Shown one piece after another: positions 27,151-36,056 of a stretch of DNA of 64,000 nt (the first letter of the stretch is position 1; each line of letters begins with the position of its first letter). A model generated the notes under the pieces. The model did no database searches. It was not told the origin of the DNA and was given only the letters and a program-made list of their open reading frames with translations. The translations under genes were made by a program, and so were the position numbers. Source of the stretch: an uncultured Clostridia bacterium (GTDB lineage: Bacteria; Bacillota; Clostridia; TANB77; UBA1234); contig CAKPAA010000001.1 in the NCBI GenBank assembly GCA_934132775.1, forward strand, positions 62,001-126,000. The letters run 5' to 3'.

Positions 27151-27183
27151 ACAATATATGTAGAATATATTTTCCAAAGCAAG

Positions 27184-27774
27184 TTATTTTACTGAATTTA
27201 TATGTATGTTTTCAGCTTCAACGCCTAATTCATTTTGAATTATATTTTGAATTTGTGCCACTTTTGCTTCATCTAGTGAATCATCTAGCACAACAACATT
27301 AACACTTCCTTTATTTATCAGCACTGAAACCTCTTCAATTCCTTTTAATTTTATTAAATTTTCTGAAATTATAACTGCATTTTTTTCGTCGTTTATCCTT
27401 TTTATTTCATTTTGTGCAAACGTTTTTTGCTCGTCGGAAATGCTAGAATCTTTTAGTATGTTCTCATATGTTTCTAATTGTTCTGCATAGCTGTTATTTC
27501 TAGCAATTCTATTACTAGAAAAATATTCCGCAGAAGTTGTTTTTACGTCTTTGTCTTCTATGTTGTCAACTATGCCATCTATGTTGGTAACTAAATTAGA
27601 GCTATCTACAAAAACAGCATCACCTAAATTTTCGTCCATTATTCCTGTAACTTCCACATCATATACTTTATTAGGATCATTCTTATAATTTAAAAATCCT
27701 GCAACTAAAAGCATTACAATAACACTCCACGTAAGTATTTGATTTTTCTTTATGACACTAAATTTAAAGTTCAT
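27184..27774 (-). CDS. spoIIIAH: Stage III sporulation protein AH
   Basis: Mother-cell membrane protein whose C-terminal YscJ-like ring-building domain meets SpoIIQ across the intermembrane space, forming the feeding channel of the forespore. A membrane segment is at about residues 12-28 (ILTWSVIVMLLVAGFL), then a charged helix and the ring domain with EEVSVLINKGSVNVVV. 196 residues is normal. ATG follows AAAGGAGAAAC. It is the last of the eight spoIIIA genes, with 93 bases between it and spoIIIAG. Confidence 0.94.
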   Translation of the reverse strand: MNFKFSVIKKNQILTWSVIVMLLVAGFLNYKNDPNKVYDVEVTGIMDENLGDAVFVDSSNLVTNIDGIVDNIEDKDVKTTSAEYFSSNRIARNNSYAEQLETYENILKDSSISDEQKTFAQNEIKRINDEKNAVIISENLIKLKGIEEVSVLINKGSVNVVVLDDSLDEAKVAQIQNIIQNELGVEAENIHINSVK

Positions 27775-27867
27775 AGTGTTTCTCCTTTCATTTTATAAAT
27801 GATTTTTACGTAATTGCTAGGCAAGTGTTTTTTTATTAAATCTATTACTAAATTTTATTAACTTTTT

Positions 27868-28461
27868 CTAATTGCTTGCACCGGCAAAAACTTGTATTCT
27901 GTGATTTGGGACATCTACCGCTGCCGTAACAGCTTTGATTAAGTCTTCTTTCACAGAAACACTTGTAGCACCACTAGCCACAACAATAACTCCAACTATC
28001 TCTGGCAATACACTTTGCTTTATCATCGGAGTTTTATCATTTCCATTTTGCTCATAAATAACGTTTTCTTCTGTGCTTGTTTCTTCTGTTTTTCTTTCTC
28101 CGCCGTTACTATCTTTCTCACTAACCACAGTTGTTGTTGTTTTAACATCTGTCATCGGAGTTTTCAATACTTCATTTGCATAAGAAATCATAACAGATAC
28201 TTTGCCAGCACCATTTATCTTAGATAATATGCTTTCTAGCTTTTGTTCAAGGTCTGTTTCATATCCATCTTTCTTAGTGCTGTTTCCAATACTTGTAGGT
28301 ATTATTGTGTTTGTTCCTGTGCTTTTATTTCCTTTATTGCCATCAAACAAAGTATTTATCACTATCATTACTATGATAGCTAGTATTAAAAATATAACTA
28401 AATTCTCAATCATTTTCTTGTTATTAAATTTTTCTAACAATTTCTCCATATCCGCTTTCAT
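27868..28461 (-). CDS. spoIIIAG: Stage III sporulation protein AG
   Basis: Forms the large ring of the SpoIIIA-SpoIIQ channel in the mother-cell membrane. One membrane segment (VIFLILAIIVMIVI, about residues 22-36) is followed by a low-complexity linker, a ring domain with ESILSKINGAGKVSVMIS, a Ser/Thr/Glu-rich beta insert, and the second half with PEIVGVIVVASGA. The ATG at 28461 is very close to AAAGGA; the in-frame ATG at 28449 is an alternative start. Gap to spoIIIAF is 47 bases. Confidence 0.93.
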   Translation of the reverse strand: MKADMEKLLEKFNNKKMIENLVIFLILAIIVMIVINTLFDGNKGNKSTGTNTIIPTSIGNSTKKDGYETDLEQKLESILSKINGAGKVSVMISYANEVLKTPMTDVKTTTTVVSEKDSNGGERKTEETSTEENVIYEQNGNDKTPMIKQSVLPEIVGVIVVASGATSVSVKEDLIKAVTAAVDVPNHRIQVFAGASN

Positions 28462-28508
28462 TCCTTTCTGTCTCTGCGTTTATCGCAAGACATAAAACTA
28501 TTTACATA

Positions 28509-29054
28509 TCATTCATTTATTTTTATATTGTTTATGCCATATGTAGATTTAAGCATACTCTTTAAATTAGCGACTTGGACAAAAGAAAGTTTTTTATTCT
28601 CGCCATTATACTCGCTTGATACTTCTATTCTAACTGGTGTAACAGTTCCGCTATCTGCTTCTATATTAAGTTTCAAAGCTTTCGGCTCTAATGTTTTTTC
28701 ATCATATTCGCACTCAATGCTGTGGACAACATATCCAGCATCATTTAAACGTTTTACAATTCCCTCTTCAACGTTTTTCTTATATCTTCCCAGTATCTCT
28801 TCGTTATACTGTTCTTCGTAGTTTTTTTCTATATCCACATATTTTTCCTCATTTATTGTCAAGATTTTTTGAATATCAAAATCTTTATGTACTATGCTTA
28901 TAACTGGATTTATAAGTATTATTGTAATAATCACTCCACAAACAAAAATAACATATTTTCTGTTTGAACTGTCTGGCAAAATCATTTGAATTAGGTTCAT
29001 AATAAATGATGAACAAATAATTGCAAAAGCATAATTAGACAAGCTTTCTATCAT
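28509..29054 (-). CDS. spoIIIAF: Stage III sporulation protein AF
   Basis: Component of the mother-cell channel machinery, with two N-terminal membrane segments (about residues 8-28 and 33-52) and a soluble ring-like domain that contains VVHSIECEYDEKTLEP. 181 residues, in family range. ATG follows AGAAAGGAAG. It is 13 bases after spoIIIAE. Sequence conservation of this subunit is weak, so the call leans partly on operon position. Confidence 0.9.
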   Translation of the reverse strand: MIESLSNYAFAIICSSFIMNLIQMILPDSSNRKYVIFVCGVIITIILINPVISIVHKDFDIQKILTINEEKYVDIEKNYEEQYNEEILGRYKKNVEEGIVKRLNDAGYVVHSIECEYDEKTLEPKALKLNIEADSGTVTPVRIEVSSEYNGENKKLSFVQVANLKSMLKSTYGINNIKINE

Positions 29055-29067
29055 AATAACTTCCTTT

Positions 29068-30171
29068 CTAAATTGAAAAGTTTCCGATTTTAATCATAAT
29101 AGTTGTTGAAATAATAAATAGTGCAGATACTGTTGCCATTAGTGCAAAAACAATTTTTATTGAATTACCAACACTGCTTAAACATTTAGAAATTCTATTA
29201 TCCACAATAGGTTCAATAAGCGCAGCTGCCACATTATACGTAGTCATCATAATTAGCACCCTAATTAGTGGGCTAAGCACGACAGATAAAATAGCAATAA
29301 CTCCAACTATTCCAACAGCACTCTTAGTTATAGATGCTGCACCCAATATGCTATCTGTTGCGTCACTTAAGGCCTTTCCAACAACAGGTATAACCGTACT
29401 CACAAGATTTTTTGTTGCCTTAGCAGTAACTCCATCAACATTAGCAGATAATGTGCCTTCTACAGATAAAATGCCAACAAAAATAATTAGCATAAACTCT
29501 AAACTCCAAATGCATACTTTTTGCAGTAATTGTGGTATCTGCGAAACTTTAATATTTTCAGAAATATTGCCAACTAAGATTATCATCGTTGAAATAAAAA
29601 TAATAGGTAATATAACATTAGTAACAGCCACGTTTATAATAGATACCATTATGAGAAGCACTGGTTGTAACATTCCAACCGAAACAATACTGCCATTTGC
29701 CACAAGCAGACTTAGTATAAGCGGAATTAGCATATTCATAAAATTATTTAATTTTGTTATCGTATCACGACATAATGTAATTATCTCAGTGTATGATGCA
29801 ATAATCATTATAACTATAAAAAGATAACAAACATAAAATGCAATTTCACTAACGTTACCACCAAAAGAAGACTGGATGTTTTTTAGAACTCCGCAAAGAA
29901 TACTAACAGCTATAATAGAAAAAATTATTTTAGCATTATCCTTTATTTCACCAATAAAAATATCTAAAATTTTATTAAGCAAGTTTTTTTTATTCAAAGC
30001 TTGTCCATTAGTGATTTCAGCAACTATATTGTCACTACTTAAATTAGGGAAAAAATCATTCGTATATTCTTTTGTTTCGTTTAAAAAAGCATTTATATCA
30101 ACACTTGTAGCGAAGCTAATCTTGTTACTCATTAGAAAAATAAAAATCAAACACACTAAAAACTTTTTCAT
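29068..30171 (-). CDS. spoIIIAE: Stage III sporulation protein AE
   Basis: Polytopic membrane protein of the SpoIIIA complex. A cleavable-type signal peptide (KKFLVCLIFIFLMSNKISFA) is followed by a soluble stretch of about 70 residues and then seven or so hydrophobic helices, including the conserved VVGKALSDATDSILGA block. 367 residues agrees with the family. ATG follows TTAGGAG. It is 15 bases downstream of spoIIIAD. Confidence 0.95.
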   Translation of the reverse strand: MKKFLVCLIFIFLMSNKISFATSVDINAFLNETKEYTNDFFPNLSSDNIVAEITNGQALNKKNLLNKILDIFIGEIKDNAKIIFSIIAVSILCGVLKNIQSSFGGNVSEIAFYVCYLFIVIMIIASYTEIITLCRDTITKLNNFMNMLIPLILSLLVANGSIVSVGMLQPVLLIMVSIINVAVTNVILPIIFISTMIILVGNISENIKVSQIPQLLQKVCIWSLEFMLIIFVGILSVEGTLSANVDGVTAKATKNLVSTVIPVVGKALSDATDSILGAASITKSAVGIVGVIAILSVVLSPLIRVLIMMTTYNVAAALIEPIVDNRISKCLSSVGNSIKIVFALMATVSALFIISTTIMIKIGNFSI

Positions 30172-30186
30172 ATGTTAGTCTCCTAA

Positions 30187-30570
30187 CTAAATAACTTCCG
30201 TAATAGTCTCAATAAGTGTAGATATTATTGGAATAGACATTGTAACAATTAAAATTTTTCCTGCGAGTTCAATTTTAGAACTAATTGCACTTTCTCCCGC
30301 ATCTTTACACATATTTGAGGCAAATTCAACTAAGTACGCAATTCCAGTTATTTTTAAAAGTATCTTAAAAAACTCTTTGTTAATTCCAACCGTATCAACT
30401 AAATTATCAAGCAATGCCACAACGGCTCCAACTTTACTAATTGCAAAAAGTAGCAAAGTCGCTCCTGCAATAACCGAAGCATAAATTGCATATTCACTTT
30501 TATATTGTTTCAATAAAACAATAATAAACGTTGAAACAAGTCCAAATGCTACAATTTGAGTTATATTCAT
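30187..30570 (-). CDS. spoIIIAD: Stage III sporulation protein AD
   Basis: Small membrane protein (127 residues) with three to four hydrophobic helices, ending in ISTLIETITEVI. SpoIIIAC and AD are related and resemble export-apparatus membrane subunits. ATG follows ATAGGAG. It lies between AC and AE with 14-15 base gaps. Confidence 0.95.
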   Translation of the reverse strand: MNITQIVAFGLVSTFIIVLLKQYKSEYAIYASVIAGATLLLFAISKVGAVVALLDNLVDTVGINKEFFKILLKITGIAYLVEFASNMCKDAGESAISSKIELAGKILIVTMSIPIISTLIETITEVI

Positions 30571-30584
30571 AGTAATTCTCCTAT

Positions 30585-30779
30585 CTATAAATTAAACAAC
30601 GTTTTAACTGTGTTAAATAACTCACTAATCTCTTTAACTACCATAGCAAGTACAATTACAAGGCCTGTCAAAGTAGTCATCATAGCTTGATCCTCGCGTC
30701 CTGCCCTAACTAAAACCTGATGAAGCACGGCAACAAGTATTCCAATTGCAGCAATTTTAAAAAGTAAATCAATACCCAT
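30585..30779 (-). CDS. spoIIIAC: Stage III sporulation protein AC
   Basis: 64-residue membrane protein with two hydrophobic helices around the conserved VLVRAGREDQAMM loop, a hallmark of SpoIIIAC. ATG follows TAGGAGG. 16 bases separate it from spoIIIAB. Confidence 0.97.
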   Translation of the reverse strand: MGIDLLFKIAAIGILVAVLHQVLVRAGREDQAMMTTLTGLVIVLAMVVKEISELFNTVKTLFNL

Positions 30780-30795
30780 AGTGAACCTCCTAAAA

Positions 30796-31326
30796 CTATA
30801 AAATAATTATGATAAGTATAAGTCCACACAACACTCCCATATTTCTATATAGTTTAAAATTTCTGTTTTTTTCTTCACGTGCATTATCAAGTTGAGATTT
30901 TAAAGCAGTTTGCACTAACCTAATATTTTTAAGTTGCCCTTCTAAATCTGTCTGCCCCAAAGAAATACCAAGCTCCTTTATAATTTCAATATCGTCATTA
31001 TTCAAATTTAGAAACACTTTTTCATCATCAATAACCTGTTTAAAAATATCACCAGCACTAGCATTCTTGTTTTCTTTAACTTCTTCGGCAGTTATGTAAA
31101 AAATTCTATAAATCTTTGTCTTAACATTATCAGCAATATATAAAAAAGAAGTACTTAAAGAATCATATGTATATTTAATTCTGGTCTCAAAAATTTCAAG
31201 AGCGAGCAACAAATCGTTAATCTCCGAAACCCTTGACGAAAACTTGTTTGCAAGCAAATACCCAATAAAAGTTGAAATGCCAAACACAGTGGCAACCAGA
31301 AAACATTTAAGAATAAATAGCAACAT
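30796..31326 (-). CDS. spoIIIAB: Stage III sporulation protein AB
   Basis: Bitopic protein related to GspF-type platform proteins, with membrane segments at both ends (LLFILKCFLVATVFG and the final VLCGLILIIIIL). Between them is a helical domain with LLALEIFETRIKYTYDSLS. An ATG at 31335 touches the ribosome binding site GGAGG directly; the ATG at 31326, nine bases away, is chosen (176 residues). The start overlaps the 3' end of spoIIIAA by 20 bases, indicating translational coupling. Confidence 0.94.
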   Translation of the reverse strand: MLLFILKCFLVATVFGISTFIGYLLANKFSSRVSEINDLLLALEIFETRIKYTYDSLSTSFLYIADNVKTKIYRIFYITAEEVKENKNASAGDIFKQVIDDEKVFLNLNNDDIEIIKELGISLGQTDLEGQLKNIRLVQTALKSQLDNAREEKNRNFKLYRNMGVLCGLILIIIIL

Positions 31327-32218
31327 ACTTATCATCCTCCAATTTATAAATATTTTTTAACGAACCTGGTGGACCATTTTTAGACAGCAAAACAACATAT
31401 CTAAAAATTTTATTATCCAAAAACGGCTGAGGTAAATCATATAAAGAACTTCCGTGAGCAGTCAATAATAATTTCACACCTAAGCAAACAGCCTCAAAAA
31501 TTGCACTTTCATCATCTCTTCCACCAATTTCATCAGTAGCAATAATTTGAGGTGCCATACTACGCACCATCATTCTAATTCCAATGCACTTTACACAACT
31601 ATTCATAACATCAGTTCTAATACCAATATCATTTTGAGATACACCTCTATATGTTGCAGCTATTTCAGAACGTTCATCAACTAACCCAATAGTATAGTGC
31701 TTAATTTTCTCATTTCCATCACTTAGTACCCTAATCAAATCCCTCAGTAAAGTAGTTTTTCCACAGCCTGGTGGAGAAAGTATAATTGTGTTTTCAAAAT
31801 CATCATCATAAATCAAATTCAAGATCTTTAAAGAACAACCCTTAACTTCCCTTGCTATACGAATATTCAAACTAGATATGTATTTTATATTTTTAATATT
31901 TCCATTTTCAAAAATTGACGTACCTGCAATTCCAATTCGATGCCCGCCTCTAATCGTTATAAAACCAGAATTAAGCTCATTTTGAACCGCATAAATAGAG
32001 TTGTCTGAAAAGTTTTCTAGCAGACGAAGTATATCTTCAACAGTAGCAAAATAGCCCAATATTTCTTCACAATCATAAGAAGAAACAATAATAGGTTTAT
32101 CAATTCTAATGCGGATTTCTTGTGCCTTGTCCAACATTTCATCATTGCAAGTTTCAAACTTGTCCCTAATCTTTTCAGGAAAATATGTAAGAATTTCATC
32201 ATTTATTTTTTGAAGCAT
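31307..32218 (-). CDS. spoIIIAA: Stage III sporulation protein AA (ATPase)
   Basis: Secretion-type ATPase that is thought to energise the SpoIIIA channel. The Walker A SPPGCGKTTLLRD is near residue 145, GLVDERSEIAA follows, and the Walker B-type region is IIATDEIGG. The N-terminal part contains IRIDKP and the conserved RGGHRIGIAGT. 303 residues is typical. ATG follows TAGAGGTGAGAAG. It heads the operon; a weak sigma-E-like element lies just upstream. Confidence 0.96.
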   Translation of the reverse strand: MLQKINDEILTYFPEKIRDKFETCNDEMLDKAQEIRIRIDKPIIVSSYDCEEILGYFATVEDILRLLENFSDNSIYAVQNELNSGFITIRGGHRIGIAGTSIFENGNIKNIKYISSLNIRIAREVKGCSLKILNLIYDDDFENTIILSPPGCGKTTLLRDLIRVLSDGNEKIKHYTIGLVDERSEIAATYRGVSQNDIGIRTDVMNSCVKCIGIRMMVRSMAPQIIATDEIGGRDDESAIFEAVCLGVKLLLTAHGSSLYDLPQPFLDNKIFRYVVLLSKNGPPGSLKNIYKLEDDKYVAIYS

Positions 32219-32239
32219 ATACTTCTCACCTCTATAATA

Positions 32240-32267
32240 TGTATATGCAAGTAGATATAAAAATAGA
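32240..32267 (-). promoter_or_regulatory. Weak sigma-E-like promoter candidate for spoIIIA
   Basis: The spoIIIA operon is sigma-E controlled in known spore-formers. On the minus strand TCTATTT (32267-32261), 13 bases, then CATATACA (32247-32240) loosely resembles the sigma-E consensus. The match is imperfect. Confidence 0.3.
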
Positions 32268-32320
32268 ACTAAATTTTAAAAATTTTCATTAACATTCTTT
32301 AACAAGTTTTCTAGTGTATA

Positions 32321-32347
32321 AAAAATAAAGGGGCTATAAAAAGCCCC
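32321..32347 (-). terminator. Intrinsic terminator after sleB
   Basis: GGGGCT (32330-32335) pairs with AGCCCC (32342-32347), followed on the minus strand by TTTATTTTTTA. It separates sleB from spoIIIA. Confidence 0.85.
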
Positions 32348-32490
32348 CCTTAAACTAATTTTTTTCAAGTAACCAGTCTATTACATTAAAAATCTATAAA
32401 TTTATAAAGTTTTGGAAATTAGAATTCAATTTCAGTCTTTTATGGTAATAAAATTATAACCAATTTTTGATTTCTTAACTTTTTATTCTT

Positions 32491-33174
32491 TTACTTGCAA
32501 AATCTGTGCTTTCCTATGGTTACTGTCATTGGTCTTGACCATATCCACTTGTTTGTTGCTGTTGCAGGATTAAAATAATACACAGCACCACCTGATGGGT
32601 CCCAGCCGTTCATCGCGTCTCTCGCAGCGTTATATGACTGCTGTGATGGCTCTAAGTTTATTTGTCCATCGCTTACTGCGTCAAATGCTCCTGCTTGATA
32701 AATAACACCTGCTATTGTGCTTGGAAATCTTGAATCATTCACTCTATTTAATATAACCGCTCCTACTGCCACCATTCCTGTGTATGGCTCTCCACGTGCT
32801 TCTCCATGTATTGCCCTTGCAAGTAGGTTTACATTCGATTTGTCTGTTCCAGCACTGCTACTATTGTTGCTAGATATTCCTATTGCGGCAAGTGTAGCAT
32901 TTCCCGCTATTCCATCTACATTCAAGCCATTTGCTTTTTGAAAGTATTTAACTGCTGACACTGTTCTACTTCCATACACGCCATCAACTGTTCCAGTATA
33001 ATAGCCCCAATTTTTTAATCTTGTTTGTATTTGTCTCACTTCTGAGCCAGAAGAACCATACTTTGATAGTACCTCTGCCATTCCTTTTCCTTGCTCTGCT
33101 AAGTATACTATTCCTATATACGTATAAAAAATTATGAACAATATCATTGCCACTGTAAATCTATTTTTTCGCAA
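32491..33174 (-). CDS. sleB: Spore cortex-lytic / cell wall hydrolase SleB-like
   Basis: Exported lytic transglycosylase-type peptidoglycan hydrolase; SleB enzymes degrade spore cortex at germination. An N-terminal membrane segment (residues about 7-26) is followed by a peptidoglycan-binding domain (GSSGSEVRQIQTRLKNWGYY and VKYFQKANGLNVDG) and, after a Ser/Asn linker, the hydrolase_2 domain with the catalytic-glutamate motif IHGEARGEPYTGMVAV and ending GKHRFCK. 227 residues is in the family range. The start is a TTG after GGAAGGTG. It lies 78 bases after the oapA-like gene. Confidence 0.9.
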   Translation of the reverse strand: MRKNRFTVAMILFIIFYTYIGIVYLAEQGKGMAEVLSKYGSSGSEVRQIQTRLKNWGYYTGTVDGVYGSRTVSAVKYFQKANGLNVDGIAGNATLAAIGISSNNSSSAGTDKSNVNLLARAIHGEARGEPYTGMVAVGAVILNRVNDSRFPSTIAGVIYQAGAFDAVSDGQINLEPSQQSYNAARDAMNGWDPSGGAVYYFNPATATNKWIWSRPMTVTIGKHRFCK

Positions 33175-33252
33175 AAAATCACCTTCCTCGGAATTTTTCT
33201 CTAATATATAAGATAGTATCTTCCGAAAAAGGTAATTATATGCAATTTATAT

Positions 33253-33804
33253 TTATTTCTTTTTTATTGAAAACCAAGAAAGCACAATTCCTATAACATT
33301 TACTATTTCTGTCGCATAATTTATTCCCATATGCTTTCCTATTGCTTTTCCTAATACCGTAGATGCAGTTACTGTTGCAGTTACCAGCATTGTTATAACT
33401 GATATATCTGCTTTTCCAAGCGAAGTTGCAATGTTAACTGATATAAGTGCACTTGTTGCACCACTCAAAACTCCACAAATATCTCCTATTACGTCTCCAC
33501 AAACATTAGAAACTTTGTCAGCATTTTTTATTACTGCCACAGACTGTTTGGCGCCTCTTTTTTTATCTGCTGCTTTTGCGTGAAAAGGTGCTTCATCTGC
33601 TGCCGTTACTGCTGTTGCAATTAAATCTGAAATCACTCCAATTAAAATTACAAGTATCAAAATTAAAATTGAAACTGCAATATTCAAATTTTCAACTACT
33701 TCGGTTGATAAATAGTTGAAAACAATTGATAGTATAAATGTTATTATAAAAATTTTTATAAGCCACGGAGAGTGACTTTTTAAGCTTTTCTTTCCTTTGC
33801 TCAA
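33253..33804 (-). CDS. OapA-like membrane protein (OLE RNA-associated protein A)
   Basis: 183 residues with four to five membrane segments (about 14-34, 41-63, 109-124, 130-150, 161-178). Between the second and third lies a conserved cytoplasmic loop: DEAPFHAKAADKKRGAKQ (RGAKQ at 83-87) and NADKVSNVCGDVIGD, giving a DxxxD motif at 104-108. I know this loop from the clostridial family that databases sometimes label as a CorB-like magnesium/cobalt transporter and which contains OapA, the partner of OLE RNA. The start is TTG after AAAGGAG. The structured RNA at 33868-34404 lies directly upstream on the same strand, the defining OLE-OapA arrangement. Confidence 0.78.
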   Translation of the reverse strand: MSKGKKSLKSHSPWLIKIFIITFILSIVFNYLSTEVVENLNIAVSILILILVILIGVISDLIATAVTAADEAPFHAKAADKKRGAKQSVAVIKNADKVSNVCGDVIGDICGVLSGATSALISVNIATSLGKADISVITMLVTATVTASTVLGKAIGKHMGINYATEIVNVIGIVLSWFSIKKK

Positions 33805-33867
33805 TTATATATTTCTCCTTTAATTTGTTTAGTAACAGTATTTATATGCACTAAAATATTTATATAT

Positions 33868-34404
33868 AGGTGGTAACGTTTTAGATAAATTTTGCGGCTT
33901 AGGTCTAGAAGGATTTCCCTACTATCTGCTAAGATGTCGCCGTCTTAGCTGTTTCCATTTAAAGATAGCATCTTACTGTCGCCAAATAAGAGCCTAGATT
34001 ACCACTTAGTCCACACTTCAATCCCTAAAACGTCTCTTTTAAGAATGTTCTAGAAGTTTTCCCAGACATCACGTCTCAACTGTTTATCTTCTTTTGCAAT
34101 GCTGATTTCAATATCTAAAAGATATATTCGCCAGCATCGCTCAAAGAAAGCTACTCTGTGTACTTGCTTTTGCATAAACAAGCCTCGCAGGTTTATCATA
34201 ACTTACTGAGAGTAAGTATGTCTCCACGGTAAAAGGGTCAACGCCCGTATGCCATTACGGATCGCCCTTAAACCTTACTCCCTAAGTAAACCCTCGACTG
34301 GGCGTCGCGAGCAAAACTTAAAGAACTTCATCGATATGCTCTTTCAGTAGATTTTTAGGCCTACCCTCGCAGTCGATAGTGAAAACTAGAATAACACACC
34401 ACCT
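33868..34404 (-). ncRNA. Large structured noncoding RNA, probable OLE RNA
   Basis: About 540 bases without a usable reading frame, visibly richer in G+C than both flanks. The two ends pair: AGGTGGT (33868-33874) with ACCACCT (34398-34404). Inner helices include 33877-33884 with 34025-34032 (8 bp), GCTAAGA 33928-33934 with 33943-33949, ATGCTG 34099-34104 with 34132-34137 over an inner AATATCT/AGATATT stem, ACTTACT 34201-34207 with 34211-34217, CCGTA 34245-34249 with 34256-34260 nested in AAGGG/CCCTT, and CGAC 34295-34298 with 34304-34307. The minus-strand motif GGCGACA occurs twice. Size, complexity and position immediately 5' of an oapA-like gene fit OLE RNA (family usual size about 600 nt). 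It lacks RNase P and tmRNA hallmarks. The exact ends are set from the closing helix. Confidence 0.75.
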
Positions 34405-34506
34405 TTATTTAAATTTTCGCTATATTTAATATCTGATACAAAATTATGTTAAAATTCAGTTCACACAAGAATATTGATTTTTAATTATATCTAAAATTCA
34501 AATTTC

Positions 34507-36042
34507 TTATTCTTTTTCTATTAGACTTTCGCCTGTCATTTCCGCAGGTTGCTCAACACACATTATTTCTAACATTGTTGGTGCTATATCTGCAAGTCTT
34601 CCTTCTTTTAATTTAACACCGTCATCAAGACCAATTGCAACTAATGGAACTGGATTTGTTGTGTGTGCTGTATGTGGATCTCCTGTTTCATAATCTATCA
34701 TTTGCTCAGCGTTTCCGTGGTCAGCAGTTATTATCATTGTGCCGTTTACACGTTTTACTTCTTCAACAACTCTTCCGATACATTCATCTATCGTTTCAAC
34801 TGCTTTTATTGCAGCATCCAATATTCCTGTATGTCCAACCATATCACAATTTGCATAATTTAAGATTATTACATCATATGCACCTTTTCTAATTGCATCA
34901 ACTAGTTTGTCTGTAACTTCATATGCACTCATTTCTGGTTTTAAATCATATGTTGCAACTTTTGGAGAAGCAACTAATATTCTATCTTCATTTTCATATT
35001 TTACTTCATTTCCACCATTAAAGAAGAATGTAACGTGTGCATATTTTTCTGTTTCTGCGATTCTTAATTGCTTATATCCTAATTTACTGATATATTCTCC
35101 AAAGGTATTTTTGATAGGCTCTGTTTTATACGCTATCTCAACATTTGGAATTGTATCGTCATAATCTGTCATACATACGTATGTCAATGGCATTTGTTCT
35201 CTTTCAAATCCTGTAAAGTTGTCATCAACAAAAGCTCTTGTTATTTCTCTTGCTCTGTCTCTTCTAAAATTGAAAAAGATTACTGAATCGTTTGGCTTAA
35301 TTAAAGCAACTGGCTTATCATTTTCTGTGATTACAGTTGGTTTAATAAATTCATCAAATTCTTCTCTTTGATATGCATTTTCTATTGCATCAACAGCTGT
35401 TTTTGCAGTAAATCCCTCTCCCTTAGTTAGAGCATCATAAGCAAGTTTTACTCTATCGTAGTTAGTGTCTCTGTCCATTGCATAGTATCTACCAGAAATA
35501 CTTGCAATTTTTCCAACACCAACTTCTTTTATCTTGTCTTCTAACTCTATTATGTACGTTTCACCAGATGTTGGTGGAGTGTCTCTTCCATCTGTAAAAC
35601 AATGAACATACACTTTTTCTAATCCTTCTTTTTTGCATAATTCTAATAATGCAAATAAGTGATTGATATGTGTATGAACTCCGCCATCTGATGTAAGTCC
35701 CATAAGGTGCATATCACTATTATGCTCTTTGCAATTCTTGACAGCTTTTAAAAATGCTTCATTCTCAAAGAAATCACCATCTTGAATTGACTTTGTAATT
35801 TTCGCTAAGTCTTGATAAACAATTCTTCCAGCACCAATATTCATATGTCCAACTTCTGATGTTCCCATTTGACCATCTGGAAGTCCAACATTTAAGCCAC
35901 TTGTGTGCATTATTGTGTGAGGATATTGTTTCATTATTGAATCAAGATTTGGTGTTTTGGCAAGCTTAACAGCATTGCCATCTTCTCTTTCATTTATGCC
36001 CCATCCATCTAATATAGCAAGCATAACTAGTTTTTTACTCAT
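34507..36042 (-). CDS. gpmI: 2,3-bisphosphoglycerate-independent phosphoglycerate mutase
   Basis: Interconverts 3- and 2-phosphoglycerate using two manganese ions and a phospho-serine. The metal/serine motif GTSEVGHMNIGAGR is near residue 62, with the alkaline-phosphatase-fold motif ADHGNAEQM near 440 and HTAHTTNPVP near 460. 511 residues is full length. ATG follows AAAGGGAGACG. It is the last coding gene of the gap-pgk-tpiA-gpmI operon, 14 bases after tpiA. The candidate OLE RNA begins about 100 bases beyond its stop. No enolase is present in the window. Confidence 0.98.
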   Translation of the reverse strand: MSKKLVMLAILDGWGINEREDGNAVKLAKTPNLDSIMKQYPHTIMHTSGLNVGLPDGQMGTSEVGHMNIGAGRIVYQDLAKITKSIQDGDFFENEAFLKAVKNCKEHNSDMHLMGLTSDGGVHTHINHLFALLELCKKEGLEKVYVHCFTDGRDTPPTSGETYIIELEDKIKEVGVGKIASISGRYYAMDRDTNYDRVKLAYDALTKGEGFTAKTAVDAIENAYQREEFDEFIKPTVITENDKPVALIKPNDSVIFFNFRRDRAREITRAFVDDNFTGFEREQMPLTYVCMTDYDDTIPNVEIAYKTEPIKNTFGEYISKLGYKQLRIAETEKYAHVTFFFNGGNEVKYENEDRILVASPKVATYDLKPEMSAYEVTDKLVDAIRKGAYDVIILNYANCDMVGHTGILDAAIKAVETIDECIGRVVEEVKRVNGTMIITADHGNAEQMIDYETGDPHTAHTTNPVPLVAIGLDDGVKLKEGRLADIAPTMLEIMCVEQPAEMTGESLIEKE

Positions 36043-36056
36043 ATTTTCGTCTCCCT

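Noticed and set aside
33868..34404. RNase P RNA, tmRNA or group II intron as identity of the large RNA
   Set aside because: No GAGGAAAGTCC-type RNase P block, no tRNA-like ends or CCA for tmRNA, and no domain V or reverse transcriptase for a group II intron; the adjacent oapA-like gene favours OLE.
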